DNA from: Desulfofarcimen acetoxidans DSM 771
GTDB taxonomy: Bacteria > Bacillota > Desulfotomaculia > Desulfotomaculales > Desulfofarciminaceae
Length of the DNA stretch: 64,000 nt
Direction: 5' to 3'
Assembly (NCBI RefSeq): GCF_000024205.1
Contig: NC_013216.1
Location: forward strand, 3,162,001 to 3,226,000
Position 1 is the first letter of the stretch; each line of letters opens with the position of its first letter. This document shows positions 17,217 to 25,618 of the stretch, in pieces. The notes under the pieces are model-generated. The model saw only the letters and a list, made by a program, of their open reading frames with translations, made no database searches and had not been told where the DNA came from. Both the position numbers and the translations under genes were made by a program.

Positions 17217-18635
17217 TTATATACGCAAGAACTGAGTAAGTATTAAGCGTCCGTGGGATTCAGAGGACAAACGCAGTTGCAGCCCTTCTGATAATCTCAC
17301 ATGCTGACCTTTGGGTACCGGTTTTGGATATCCGTTCTCAATTACTTTTAAGTCCATCTCCATGTTATAGAGGTACCAGTTGTTTTCATGGTAAACGAAA
17401 TACCCTTGCGGAGTTTTATCGACATTTTCTCCGGCCCAAATATTATCAAATACATGCCATTTGTAGATATACATGCCATGCCAAACCACCAGCCGGTGCT
17501 TTTCATTTAAGAAATTGCCCGGTTTACCGGGCTGTTCTCTGTAGCAGTGAAGAATGGGTACGAAGGGAAGAGCAATCTTTTGCTTACAAAACGGACAACA
17601 ATAATCCATAGCTTTAGAAAGTACAAACCACTTCATTTCACATTTTTCGTTACTGCAGGGATGAATCAAATCTGCTGTACGCACTAAAGCACTCTCCCAA
17701 TCAAGGGCAGTAGGACGATTATCAGGAGAGTGCAGGGCATGAACAAAGGATTGGGGAATAACCTCGGACAAATATGGTCCCATACATTCATAACCGGTTA
17801 CCAGCTTAGCAGGCCGGTTGGAATGATCCGTCGGGTTCTCTATGAAGAGTGCCTTTTCCCCCAGTGAAAGTTGTTCATCTTCTTCCGCAGAAGACGTGGA
17901 ATTAATCCTGGGGCCTTTTAAAGGGTGCCTGAATAAAAGGGTTTGGTATATTAAAACTGCCAAAGCGTGTAAATCAGTCCTGATCGACGGCTCTGCCGTA
18001 CCCATCAGAACTTCCGGCGCTATCAGGCCCGGAGTGCCGGCAATTTTCGGCGGGTGCAGTCCCGGCACAACCAGACCGTCAACATCAATCATAACTGTGG
18101 AACCGCTGACAGGATCACCCAGGAAATTATTATAGGAAAGATCCGAGTGCGCTAAGCCTGCGGAATGCAGCCTCCTGGTTGACCTGGCCATAGTAATGGC
18201 CATTTTTAAATGTCCAAGCCAGGTGCCCCTTTCAGCGGCCGGCACGAAATTTCTGGTCTTAGGATTTACAAACCAGCTTAACTTCTTCTCTATGCCGTCA
18301 GAGGTAAAGAATTTGGCCGGATAAACAGGAACCTTCACTCCGAGCTTAGGAGATACCACCAGACCGGCAGGCCAGCAATATAAATTGCTCCAATAATCTC
18401 CTGATATTTTATCCCTTGTCGGATTATATTTATTAACGATATGATCAATACGGTCTTTACGCTCCGGGTCTTTCAAGTCAGCTTCATCTTTATAAAACTT
18501 TATTATTGACAACCGGTCAGCGGTAAAGTGAACAATACCTTCACTTCCCTCGCCAATAATCTCAGGCAGGTATTCAAGTTCAGTTCCGTCAATCAAGGTT
18601 GCTACCGGATTTTTTGCTGTTTTTCTCTTAGCCAA
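17217..18635 (-). CDS. TerY-P triad protein kinase with C-terminal zinc ribbon
   Basis: A 472-residue protein kinase-fold enzyme. The glycine-rich loop is IGEGSEGIVHF (27-37), a lysine lies in LSIIKFYKDE, the catalytic loop is HSDLSYNN (163-170) and DVDG (184-187) stands in for DFG. So it is probably active. After the kinase domain comes a four-cysteine zinc ribbon (CSNEKCEMKWF ... CCPFCKQKI, about 328-357) and a beta-rich tail. It starts with TTG behind AGGAGGT. It follows the phosphatase gene by 6 nt. Kinase, PP2C and VWA protein together form the TerY-P triad known from comparative genomics of Ter systems. Confidence 0.85.
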   Translation of the reverse strand: MAKRKTAKNPVATLIDGTELEYLPEIIGEGSEGIVHFTADRLSIIKFYKDEADLKDPERKDRIDHIVNKYNPTRDKISGDYWSNLYCWPAGLVVSPKLGVKVPVYPAKFFTSDGIEKKLSWFVNPKTRNFVPAAERGTWLGHLKMAITMARSTRRLHSAGLAHSDLSYNNFLGDPVSGSTVMIDVDGLVVPGLHPPKIAGTPGLIAPEVLMGTAEPSIRTDLHALAVLIYQTLLFRHPLKGPRINSTSSAEEDEQLSLGEKALFIENPTDHSNRPAKLVTGYECMGPYLSEVIPQSFVHALHSPDNRPTALDWESALVRTADLIHPCSNEKCEMKWFVLSKAMDYCCPFCKQKIALPFVPILHCYREQPGKPGNFLNEKHRLVVWHGMYIYKWHVFDNIWAGENVDKTPQGYFVYHENNWYLYNMEMDLKVIENGYPKPVPKGQHVRLSEGLQLRLSSESHGRLILTQFLRI

Positions 18636-18641
18636 GTATAG

Positions 18642-19979
18642 TTACCTCCTGTGCAAAAATACAATGGTCCGGTCGTCAAAAGAGCCCCTCTTTTCATACC
18701 CCAGCCAATCAACAAGTTTGTCTGCCGGATTTTCTCCCAGAACTATTTGATATACATACTCAAACATTTTCGGCATCATTGTATCTACAGGGAAAAAGTC
18801 GTCGGAAATGCCGTCGGTCATAACAGCTACAGCATCTACCTCCGGCTTGATAGCAAAAAACACCTTATGTTCAAATTCTTTTTCAATGTCCTTAGTGGTA
18901 ATAAATTTTGTTTCACTGGCATACTCACCGCTGTCAGCAACACCCAGAATTGAAACACTGCTGCCGCCATGCCATAAGGCTATTGCCCCGTCCCCCACCT
19001 GAATGCTGGCAATCAAACTTTTACCCATCCACTCACGGTGAACAGCAATTAGCATAGTTGTTGACAAAAGATCAAATTCAATCTTCCTGGCGGCTGCTTC
19101 TTCCTTTAAGGATATAAGGACCTCATGCATTGTATCTACAAGAAAGGTCCGAATTTTTATCAAGTCAGTTTCCTCCGGAATATTTACACCTTCTATTTGC
19201 TTCACTTTATAATCTTTAAGAAATTGTTTTAAGGTTTTAACAGCCATCTCGCAGCCTATTTTTGAACCTACTCTTGATAAACGGCAGGAACCGGCTCCAT
19301 CTGCCGCGGCTAAAATGCTCCAACCGTTTTCAAAATCAAAACCAAAGGAATCATCCCGGTGACTGCCTTCATGGGCATGAGTTTTACCCCGGCGGCTGGC
19401 GGCACAAATCCCCCAGCCATTCCATTCCTTAAAAGCGGAGTCGTTAATTTCAACCCAGTCCTCTTGGTCAGCCGGAGGCAGGTCCCTCCACCGGGGGTAG
19501 ACCACCTCTTCTTCCTTTGGAGCAGGTTTTTCCCGGCTGTCTTTTACCGGAGGTTCCGTTTGCTTTATAACAGACTGCTTATTTTCAGACTGACGGAAGG
19601 ATAAAATTATTTTATCTGTCTGAATTACTTTCTTATCTTTAGTATAATTTAAGTTTAATTTTATATCTCTCGTTGGAAGCAATACGTCCCCTACTATGTC
19701 GTAATCACTACTTTTTATAATCCTGTCATTTTTTGTTTTAATAATCTTATGATTAGGTTTTTCATATAGTTTTTCTGCTTCTGAAAAAAACTCATATATT
19801 GACATACTGCCCGAATTAAGCTTTTCAAGAAGTGTAGTACGGCCGGCATCCGCTGCCTTAACCATTACCAGTTCCCTGGTTTCTTCTATTGTAAAGCCCA
19901 TATCTATAAGTTTTGTTTTCGCCTCATCCATATCAGCTTTGCCGGTATAATATCTTCCTATATTTACAACTAAATTCAT
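18642..19979 (-). CDS. PP2C-family protein phosphatase of the TerY-P triad
   Basis: The C-terminal two thirds (about 170-445) is a PP2C domain. GKTHAHEGSHRDDSFGFD leads into LAAADGAGSC (metal-binding DG), followed by VAVMTDGISDDFF and the final SFDDRTIVF with a metal aspartate. The first ~170 residues are a separate region (helical start with DMGFTIEETRELVMV, then basic beta-rich DRIIKSSDYDIVGD). ATG start behind AAAAGGGGG. It likely counteracts the kinase encoded 6 nt downstream, with shared substrates in the Ter complex. Confidence 0.87.
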   Translation of the reverse strand: MNLVVNIGRYYTGKADMDEAKTKLIDMGFTIEETRELVMVKAADAGRTTLLEKLNSGSMSIYEFFSEAEKLYEKPNHKIIKTKNDRIIKSSDYDIVGDVLLPTRDIKLNLNYTKDKKVIQTDKIILSFRQSENKQSVIKQTEPPVKDSREKPAPKEEEVVYPRWRDLPPADQEDWVEINDSAFKEWNGWGICAASRRGKTHAHEGSHRDDSFGFDFENGWSILAAADGAGSCRLSRVGSKIGCEMAVKTLKQFLKDYKVKQIEGVNIPEETDLIKIRTFLVDTMHEVLISLKEEAAARKIEFDLLSTTMLIAVHREWMGKSLIASIQVGDGAIALWHGGSSVSILGVADSGEYASETKFITTKDIEKEFEHKVFFAIKPEVDAVAVMTDGISDDFFPVDTMMPKMFEYVYQIVLGENPADKLVDWLGYEKRGSFDDRTIVFLHRR

Positions 19980-20041
19980 ATTAGCCCCCTTTTAAGAGAG
20001 ACCTCCTGCTATGCAAAAGGCCTGGATAAGAAGCTGACAGA

Positions 20042-20701
20042 CTAGGGAATAATTTGAATTGTTGGCGGAGGTGCGGGCAGGTTAGTCGGCTGGTCACTGT
20101 CTTTGGTAAATTTAATACTCGCCTGCTTTACTGATTGTGAAACCCACCGGAAAAACTGTTTAAAATCTTCAGGTTGATAGGAAGACATCAGCAAAACAAT
20201 ATCGGTTATTTTTTTCAGGGTATCTGTATTAACATCCGGTCCACAGCCAACTGCCACAATGTTAGCCACCTTACCGGACTTCTGTTTAATTTCCCGGGCG
20301 GCATTTTCCCAATCATCTGTTGGCTCACCATCTGTCATTATAAATACAAGCGGCTTATAGTCACCTTTTTGTGTTGGTGTGGATTTGCGAACTTCATTGT
20401 CAAAGCAGTTATTTAAGATATGGAGCGCGGCACCCAGAGATGTAGTGCCGTTAGCTTCAATTTGTGGTTCTTTAAAAGCGGCCAATTCCGTTAACTGAAC
20501 ATCCTGCCTTGCATCGCTGCCAAAGGTAATTACAGAAATATAAGCGGTTTCAATAGCCTGGGGCTCCTTTTTGAGTTCCGAAATCATATATTTTACACCC
20601 TGCTTCACTGCCTCTATCGGTTCCCCAAACATTGAACCTGACCTGTCAAGTAATAAGTAAACCGGCAGCCTTCTGCTGAGACCTTCAACTTCATTAAACA
20701 T
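20042..20701 (-). CDS. terY: TerY-like von Willebrand factor A protein
   Basis: A VWA-domain protein of about 219 residues. The MIDAS metal site is complete: DRSGSM near residue 19, a Thr in ANGTTSLGAAL and Asp in FIMTDGEPTDDW. The C-terminus ends in a proline-rich tail (NLPAPPPTIQIIP). I place the start at the ATG at 20701, behind AGGGGGAA. TerY proteins are thought to act as metal-dependent scaffolds for TerD-family proteins. It heads the VWA-PP2C-kinase triad, 62 nt upstream of the phosphatase. Confidence 0.9.
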   Translation of the reverse strand: MFNEVEGLSRRLPVYLLLDRSGSMFGEPIEAVKQGVKYMISELKKEPQAIETAYISVITFGSDARQDVQLTELAAFKEPQIEANGTTSLGAALHILNNCFDNEVRKSTPTQKGDYKPLVFIMTDGEPTDDWENAAREIKQKSGKVANIVAVGCGPDVNTDTLKKITDIVLLMSSYQPEDFKQFFRWVSQSVKQASIKFTKDSDQPTNLPAPPPTIQIIP

Positions 20702-20847
20702 CAAATATTCCCCCTGTTGTTTTTTGTTTTATAAACACGGTCTTTGGGCAACATGCAATAAGGTTCTTTACATAGCGATCTGCTAATCTTCCTGTCCCCG
20801 GCTTCTCCTGATTCTTAATAGATGCGTCCCTTAAACCCGCCGCAGAT

Positions 20848-22104
20848 TTACTTGCGGCCGGATGTCCAGCTCATATTCCAATTAAAGGCTCTGTCCATTT
20901 CTTTATGACCGGCAAAATAGCTGACCAATCGCTCTACACTGAAGGTTTCATTGTTAACATTTTCAATCATAGCTATTGCGCACATGATCTTTCTGTTATC
21001 GTGCTCATCCAGCTTTACTATAATATCCGGCCCTCCGGGCTGTTTAACAGTAACAACTCCGTCAGCTTCAGCCCAGCAGGCAACGCCTTGATAAATAAAG
21101 CTATATACCAGTATTCTTTTAAACTCATGAATAAAGTTTCCGTTAATCCTGATGTTTTCCCCCGTACTTACAGCACCCGTCCGATCATCACCGTCAAGAG
21201 CGATATAGGGATAGTTTTGATAACTGCCAAAAGATTTGCCAAGAGCCTGAATAGCCCCCTTATTTCCATTTTTCATTTCAATCAGGCAACCAAGGTCAAG
21301 ATCAATACCACCATTTTTACCGCTGCCAAATAAAGAACCTAAAAATCCTTTGGGCTGAGATTTTTTTCCCTGGTTCCAGTTAAGGTTAATCAGAATTTCC
21401 CCTAATTTACCTTCCGCCTTCTTTTCAAGATTGATTTTCTGTCCGACTTTAGTCAGTTCTATTTTTTGCAGATTGATTCTTGCAGATTTTTGCACCGGTT
21501 TTTCTTGTGTCGCTGCAGTTTCCTTCTGAGATTGATTAGATGGTCGGTCATTGACCTGGATGCCAAAACCACCGCACAGGGCAGCAAGTCCACCCTGGTA
21601 GCCCATGGCGATAGGATTAAACTTCCACTCCCCTTTATGCCGGTAAAGTTCCGCTACCACTATAGCAACTTCTTCATTAAAATCCCTTCCCATCTCAAAC
21701 CTTACCATTTCCTCGTTGCTTTGGGTTGCCACCCGCAGATAGGAACTTGACACTTGATTAAATTTATGGCCTCTTGCCGGCCCCTCATAAATCGTTAAAG
21801 TAAAGGCTATTTTTTCAACATCTTCCGGTATTAAATTAATATCTATTAAAAACTGAGCCTTGTCGCTTGATCTTACAATATCTGTATTGACGGTAATAGC
21901 ACGACCTCTTCCGCTAGGATTTCCATAAAATACGAAATCTTCATCACCCCGGCATTTACCGTTTGACTGGAGTAAGAAAGCGGCTGCATCAACTTCAATG
22001 TTGGTGTTACCCATGTCCCAACCAAGGCCAACTAAAAAACTCCTGACTCCAGGGTGATTTTTGGTTAAATCCGTTTTCTGTCCCCTCATAATCAATTGAC
22101 TCAA
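20848..22104 (-). CDS. TerD/TerA-like tandem-domain protein
   Basis: I choose the TTG at 22104 (SQLIMRGQKTDLTKN): AGGTGA lies 5 nt upstream, and the sequence then matches the family start. The frame is open to 22146. The first ~195 residues are a TerD domain (VGLGWDMGNTNIEVDAAAFL, calcium-site aspartates; AELYRHKGEWKFNPIAMGY). A Gln/Lys-rich linker follows, then a TerA-like second domain (EILINLNWNQGKK; GIDLDLGCLIEM; DGDDRTG) that ends with a basic tail. TerA-type proteins carry such a second, divergent TerD fold. Member of the Ter operon. Confidence 0.87.
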   Translation of the reverse strand: MSQLIMRGQKTDLTKNHPGVRSFLVGLGWDMGNTNIEVDAAAFLLQSNGKCRGDEDFVFYGNPSGRGRAITVNTDIVRSSDKAQFLIDINLIPEDVEKIAFTLTIYEGPARGHKFNQVSSSYLRVATQSNEEMVRFEMGRDFNEEVAIVVAELYRHKGEWKFNPIAMGYQGGLAALCGGFGIQVNDRPSNQSQKETAATQEKPVQKSARINLQKIELTKVGQKINLEKKAEGKLGEILINLNWNQGKKSQPKGFLGSLFGSGKNGGIDLDLGCLIEMKNGNKGAIQALGKSFGSYQNYPYIALDGDDRTGAVSTGENIRINGNFIHEFKRILVYSFIYQGVACWAEADGVVTVKQPGGPDIIVKLDEHDNRKIMCAIAMIENVNNETFSVERLVSYFAGHKEMDRAFNWNMSWTSGRK

Positions 22105-22263
22105 GTTTATCACCTCAATGTAAAGTACCGGTAAAGACCATGACATTTAACTCCCGTATTAAAACATCCCCCTAAATCAGCTTCTTTTGATAATCAGCAA
22201 ATTCTGCCGTCCCACTATAATCATGTCGAAGATTATTCAAGAAAATTGCTTTATGCGACTCTA

Positions 22264-22298
22264 GAGCAGCCACAGGCACTCGCGTTCGACGGAAATTA
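22264..22298. repeat. Left copy of a 35-nt inverted repeat flanking terD
   Basis: This 35-nt sequence (starting GAGCAGCCACAGGCACTCG) is the reverse complement of 23024-23058 with 4 mismatches. The pair brackets the terD gene at 22415-22990. It may be a REP/MITE-like element or the trace of a cassette insertion. The rest of 22105-22414 contains no gene that I can support. Confidence 0.7.
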
Positions 22299-22414
22299 TG
22301 CAGCAACAGCCTTGCTTATGCAACATAAATTTGCACGCACATTAAGCAATGGTTTATCCACAGATCCATCAAAAGCATAATTTTATAGAGTATAAAAAAT
22401 CAACTAATTTCCCT

Positions 22415-22990
22415 TTAAGCGTCCAAGCCATAGAGTCTAACCAATCCCTGCAAGCCATCATTAAAACCTTGACCTACAGCTGCAAACTTCCACTCTGTTC
22501 CCTTACGATATAGCTCACAGAAAACCAATGCAGTTTCAATACTGTAATCTTCCGATAAGTCATAACGGAGTAATTCTTGATTGTAGGCATCATCAACTAC
22601 TCGAACAAATGCGTTGGATACAAGACCGAAGTTTTGACCACGTTCTTGAGCCATATGAATAGTAACAGTAATGGCTATTTTTTGTATATTGGCGGGAATT
22701 TTAGAAAGATCAATGGTAATTTGCTCATCGTCACCTTCTCCGTCACCGGTAAGGTTGTCCCCCATGTGTTGAACTGAACCGCTCTTGTGGGTAAGGTTAT
22801 TATAAAACACAAAATCATCAGGGCTTGCGCACTTACCGTTATCACCTAACAGAAAAGCGGAAGCATCCAGGTCAAAATCAGGACCGTCAAATTTGTTAGT
22901 ATCCCAACCAAGCCCTACAACTACCTTGGAAAGACCTTCTCTACCCTTTGTTAAATCAACCTTTTGCCCTTTTTGTAAATTAACAGCCAT
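22415..22990 (-). CDS. terD: TerD family calcium-binding stress protein
   Basis: A full-length 191-residue TerD/TerE-type protein. It starts [19 protein letters not shown], as the family does. The calcium-binding stretch [19 protein letters not shown] is intact, with a second acidic loop [14 protein letters not shown] and the C-terminal [20 protein letters not shown] motif. Such proteins are linked to tellurite, phage and metal-stress responses. It lies between the candidate peptide gene and the TerD/TerA gene and is bracketed by an inverted repeat. It is the most canonical TerD of the four. Confidence 0.95.
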   Translation of the reverse strand: MAVNLQKGQKVDLTKGREGLSKVVVGLGWDTNKFDGPDFDLDASAFLLGDNGKCASPDDFVFYNNLTHKSGSVQHMGDNLTGDGEGDDEQITIDLSKIPANIQKIAITVTIHMAQERGQNFGLVSNAFVRVVDDAYNQELLRYDLSEDYSIETALVFCELYRKGTEWKFAAVGQGFNDGLQGLVRLYGLDA

Positions 22991-23023
22991 TTTTTTACCC
23001 CCTTATAAACAAAGTTATAACAG

Positions 23024-23058
23024 TAATTTCCGTTGAATACGAGTGCCTGTAGCTGCTC
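23024..23058. repeat. Right copy of the 35-nt inverted repeat flanking terD
   Basis: Reverse complement of 22264-22298 with 4 differences in 35 nt. It lies in the 135-nt gap between the candidate peptide gene and terD, just left of a short palindrome at 23061-23079. Confidence 0.7.
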
Positions 23059-23060
23059 AA

Positions 23061-23079
23061 AAGTCGTTTAAAACGACTT
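23061..23079 (-). terminator. Perfect palindrome between peptide gene and terD, possible attenuator
   Basis: AAGTCGTTTAAAACGACTT is a perfect 19-nt hairpin sequence. On the minus strand it is followed by TTGAG, with few T residues, so at most a weak terminator. It could set the ratio of peptide to terD transcript, or act as an RNA-processing site. Confidence 0.4.
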
Positions 23080-23125
23080 ACGAGCTCATATTGCTTATTA
23101 TCATCCGGCTTAATCATCTTCGTAT

Positions 23126-23260
23126 TTATAAATCCTCTTCATAGTGATCCCACTCCTCCCAACCATCTACGTCAGTATAGTTATTCCAACCATCAGATGC
23201 AGATAATTCAGAAGCAACTAATCTCCTTGCAATATCATTCTCAATGTTGCTGCTACCCAC
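23126..23260 (-). CDS. Candidate radical-SAM RiPP precursor peptide (44 aa)
   Basis: This gene is shorter than usual gene-calling limits. The start is the GTG at 23260, with AAAGGAGG placed 8 nt upstream, one of the best ribosome binding sites in the operon. It begins GSSNIENDIARRLVASELSA, a helical leader-like segment with a conserved-looking LVASELSAS stretch. It continues with DGWNNYTDV and DGWEEWDHYEEDL. The tail has three Trp and two Tyr spaced among Asn, Asp and Glu, in two DGW-led halves. That fits aromatic-x-N/D motifs modified by cyclophane-forming radical SAM/SPASM enzymes. It overlaps the 3' end of the radical SAM gene by 43 nt in another frame, which also argues for coupled expression. 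The product and modification are inference. Confidence 0.7.
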   Translation of the reverse strand: MGSSNIENDIARRLVASELSASDGWNNYTDVDGWEEWDHYEEDL

Positions 23261-24321
23261 AACCACGACCTCCTTTCTGCATTTACATTTTTTTCTCGTA
23301 CTGTTTGAACCAAATTAGAGATATCCCGGAAGAACATTTTTTTCTCTAAACACACTCCTTCCAGCCTTTCCGCCCCGGCACATGCATTACGACAGAGGGC
23401 GGTAAAGAAGCAGTCGCTGCAGGAAGGCGGTAATTTATGCTGCTTGATTACCTGCCCAGCCTTTCTGTAGATATCATTTAAATCGTCCAGCAGGATATTT
23501 CCTAACTTAAGATACATAGAACTACCATGCAGGCACTCGCAAGGGTATACATCGCCATTTGGCCTTACGGTCAAAAATCTCTTACAGTCACCAAGGTAAC
23601 GACAAAGACGTGATTTGCCACGGATAAAATAATTCAAGGTACTGTCGATGGTGCGAATTTTGAGTGAAGCATCATCCAGTTTAAGCCACTGGTTAAAAAT
23701 GCTTCTTATAAAACCGTAATATTCTTCAGTTGAAAGCCCACCGTCCGGTGCTTTGTACCTTAAAAAGTCAAGCTTTTTAACCCCAAGCAAAATAAATTCT
23801 TCCAACAAATTTTCACTGTGTTCCAGCATTTCAGGAGTTACAACTGCCAGTAATCCCCCACAAAGCCGGTCATTTTTAGTCTCTCGCATCTTTGATAAGG
23901 TAGTCAATATATTTTTGAAGGACCCGTTACCGGCAATGGTTTTGCGATTTATATCATGGCAGGTAGGACCGTCACAGGAAATCCCCACTCTGAACCCGCT
24001 CCCGGAAAACCAGGCATACCAGTCCTCGTCCAACAATAAGCCATTAGTCTGCAGAGTATTTAAGATTTTATTGTGCTCACCCCTGAATCTCTTCTGGCAG
24101 GAAACCACCTCTTCATAAAAACTGATTCCCCTTAGCAAAGTTTCCCCGCCATGCCAGCAAAACTGCACACGGGAAGTAGCGGCTAAAGCCTTTTGTGTCA
24201 AAGATTCTACTACTGAAAGGTCCATGTCCTCATCGGTCTTTTCTTCATAACAGTAACTGCAAGCAAGATTGCAGCGTGTCGTAACTTTTACAATGAAACA
24301 AATTTGCTTATCATCCATCAT
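23218..24321 (-). CDS. Radical SAM/SPASM peptide-modifying enzyme
   Basis: A 367-residue radical SAM enzyme. The cluster motif is CNLACSYC (Cys17, 21, 24), followed by QFCWHGGETLL (SAM-binding GGE) and the CDGP segment. The C-terminal part is a SPASM domain: CKRFLTVRPNGDVYPCECLHG, then CSDCFFTALCRNACAG and a late Cys, for auxiliary Fe-S clusters. This arrangement is that of anaerobic sulfatase-maturase-like and peptide (RiPP) maturases. It overlaps the M48 peptidase stop by 11 nt upstream and the candidate precursor peptide start downstream. The likely substrate is therefore that peptide. No sulfatase gene is in the window. Confidence 0.88.
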   Translation of the reverse strand: MMDDKQICFIVKVTTRCNLACSYCYEEKTDEDMDLSVVESLTQKALAATSRVQFCWHGGETLLRGISFYEEVVSCQKRFRGEHNKILNTLQTNGLLLDEDWYAWFSGSGFRVGISCDGPTCHDINRKTIAGNGSFKNILTTLSKMRETKNDRLCGGLLAVVTPEMLEHSENLLEEFILLGVKKLDFLRYKAPDGGLSTEEYYGFIRSIFNQWLKLDDASLKIRTIDSTLNYFIRGKSRLCRYLGDCKRFLTVRPNGDVYPCECLHGSSMYLKLGNILLDDLNDIYRKAGQVIKQHKLPPSCSDCFFTALCRNACAGAERLEGVCLEKKMFFRDISNLVQTVREKNVNAERRSWLWVAATLRMILQGD

Positions 24322-25609
24322 ATACCCTCATACTTTCCGGCAAAGAAGAGCAGCCTGAACATTTCTCAACAACCTTCCGGTATATACCGTTATTAACCCA
24401 TTTATCCATTTCGCTTGCTCTCATAACCGTCCAGGGGTGATCGGCAAACATAATGCTTAGATATTTAGCCATGGTGTTCATCTTATCATCATCCATTCCT
24501 TCGAACTCCCTGGCCTGTTCCAGAAAATCGGCAGGATTTAAAGCCTTGTAATACCTCATAGGGGCACCTGCTATCTTCATCATCGCGGATACAGCAGCAT
24601 TAATGTTCTGACATGCCAAAAGACCACCCCTGTCTGCCGTATACTCAGACTTGCGGTACCAGTTAAGAAGAGCCACCTGGAGTCCGGAACCAACCAGAGA
24701 ACCTATAGCGCCCATTAGGCCGCTAATAAATGGGAATATCTGGGCTATTTGATGATAGAGCATATGCTCGCTCTTGATATGAGCAACTTCATGTCCTAAC
24801 AAAAACAGCAGCTCATCATAAGACAACAAGCTAATAGCCGCCGACTTAATCACTACAATAGGATTTTCAACTCCCACTGTAAGGGCATTAATAAAACCCT
24901 GCTCCACATAAAATTCCGGTATTTTCCCTACATTCAAGACTTCACAGACAGTCAACAGCGCCCTGTATAATTGAGGAAAGTTCCTGGTTGTTACCTTGAT
25001 GTTACTGCCGGAATAAACTACCCGGTATAGTTTATCAAGACCATGCTCATTTACTTTTCGAACCAATTTATCAATACCCGGGATCTTTGAGAGAGCTTCC
25101 ATGGCCGCTGTATCCTGGGGGTGTTCATACTCGGTCTTTGATAAGCCGTGAAGAATTCGTTTTTTTATATAGCACCCTTCCTGTACTGCTCCATAAGTCG
25201 TATCTTCCGCCCATTTCTGAAATTCTTCGCAGGGGTTTAATATGCACTCTAAAAGCGATGACTCGTCAATCCATTTTTTATAATGAGCCCTCCGCATTGA
25301 ACGCATATAATAGGCAACAAAATCATCCGATACTAAAAAAACATCCCGGATGCTTTTTATATCGGCATCCTCCAAAAGGTTGCGATCCCGCAAGAGAACA
25401 TACATATGAAAATATGTCATTAATAAAAGCTTCTGGTTGGAAGTTAACAGCTGAGCCTCATGCTTTAATGTGTTAAAGCTTAAATCCACGCTGGTTCCTT
25501 TTTGGGTAAGAACAGGTTTTAACCTGTTAATTAAGTAGGTCCTATCCTCAGAAGAAGCTGCGTAGTAGAAAGACATGGTTACAATTCGAGCAAATGACAG
25601 TTCATCCAT
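24311..25609 (-). CDS. M48 family zinc metallopeptidase
   Basis: A 432-residue protein with a C-terminal M48 peptidase domain. The zinc motif is HEVAH at 273-277 (FLLGHEVAHIKSEH), and the third ligand is Glu322 in SEYTADRGG. A hydrophobic segment, IFPFISGLMGAIGSLVGSGL (about 291-310), is probably membrane-associated. The first 180 residues are a helical domain resembling TerB- or stress-associated regions, but I cannot name it. ATG start behind GAGGTGG. It lies 9 nt after a TerD gene and overlaps the radical SAM gene. It could be the protease that trims the modified peptide; this is inference. Confidence 0.85.
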   Translation of the reverse strand: MDELSFARIVTMSFYYAASSEDRTYLINRLKPVLTQKGTSVDLSFNTLKHEAQLLTSNQKLLLMTYFHMYVLLRDRNLLEDADIKSIRDVFLVSDDFVAYYMRSMRRAHYKKWIDESSLLECILNPCEEFQKWAEDTTYGAVQEGCYIKKRILHGLSKTEYEHPQDTAAMEALSKIPGIDKLVRKVNEHGLDKLYRVVYSGSNIKVTTRNFPQLYRALLTVCEVLNVGKIPEFYVEQGFINALTVGVENPIVVIKSAAISLLSYDELLFLLGHEVAHIKSEHMLYHQIAQIFPFISGLMGAIGSLVGSGLQVALLNWYRKSEYTADRGGLLACQNINAAVSAMMKIAGAPMRYYKALNPADFLEQAREFEGMDDDKMNTMAKYLSIMFADHPWTVMRASEMDKWVNNGIYRKVVEKCSGCSSLPESMRVYDG

Positions 25610-25618
25610 TGTTCCACC

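Noticed and set aside
23061-23079. Palindrome as a strong intrinsic terminator
   Set aside because: Too few T residues follow it on the transcribed strand; kept only as a weak attenuator candidate.
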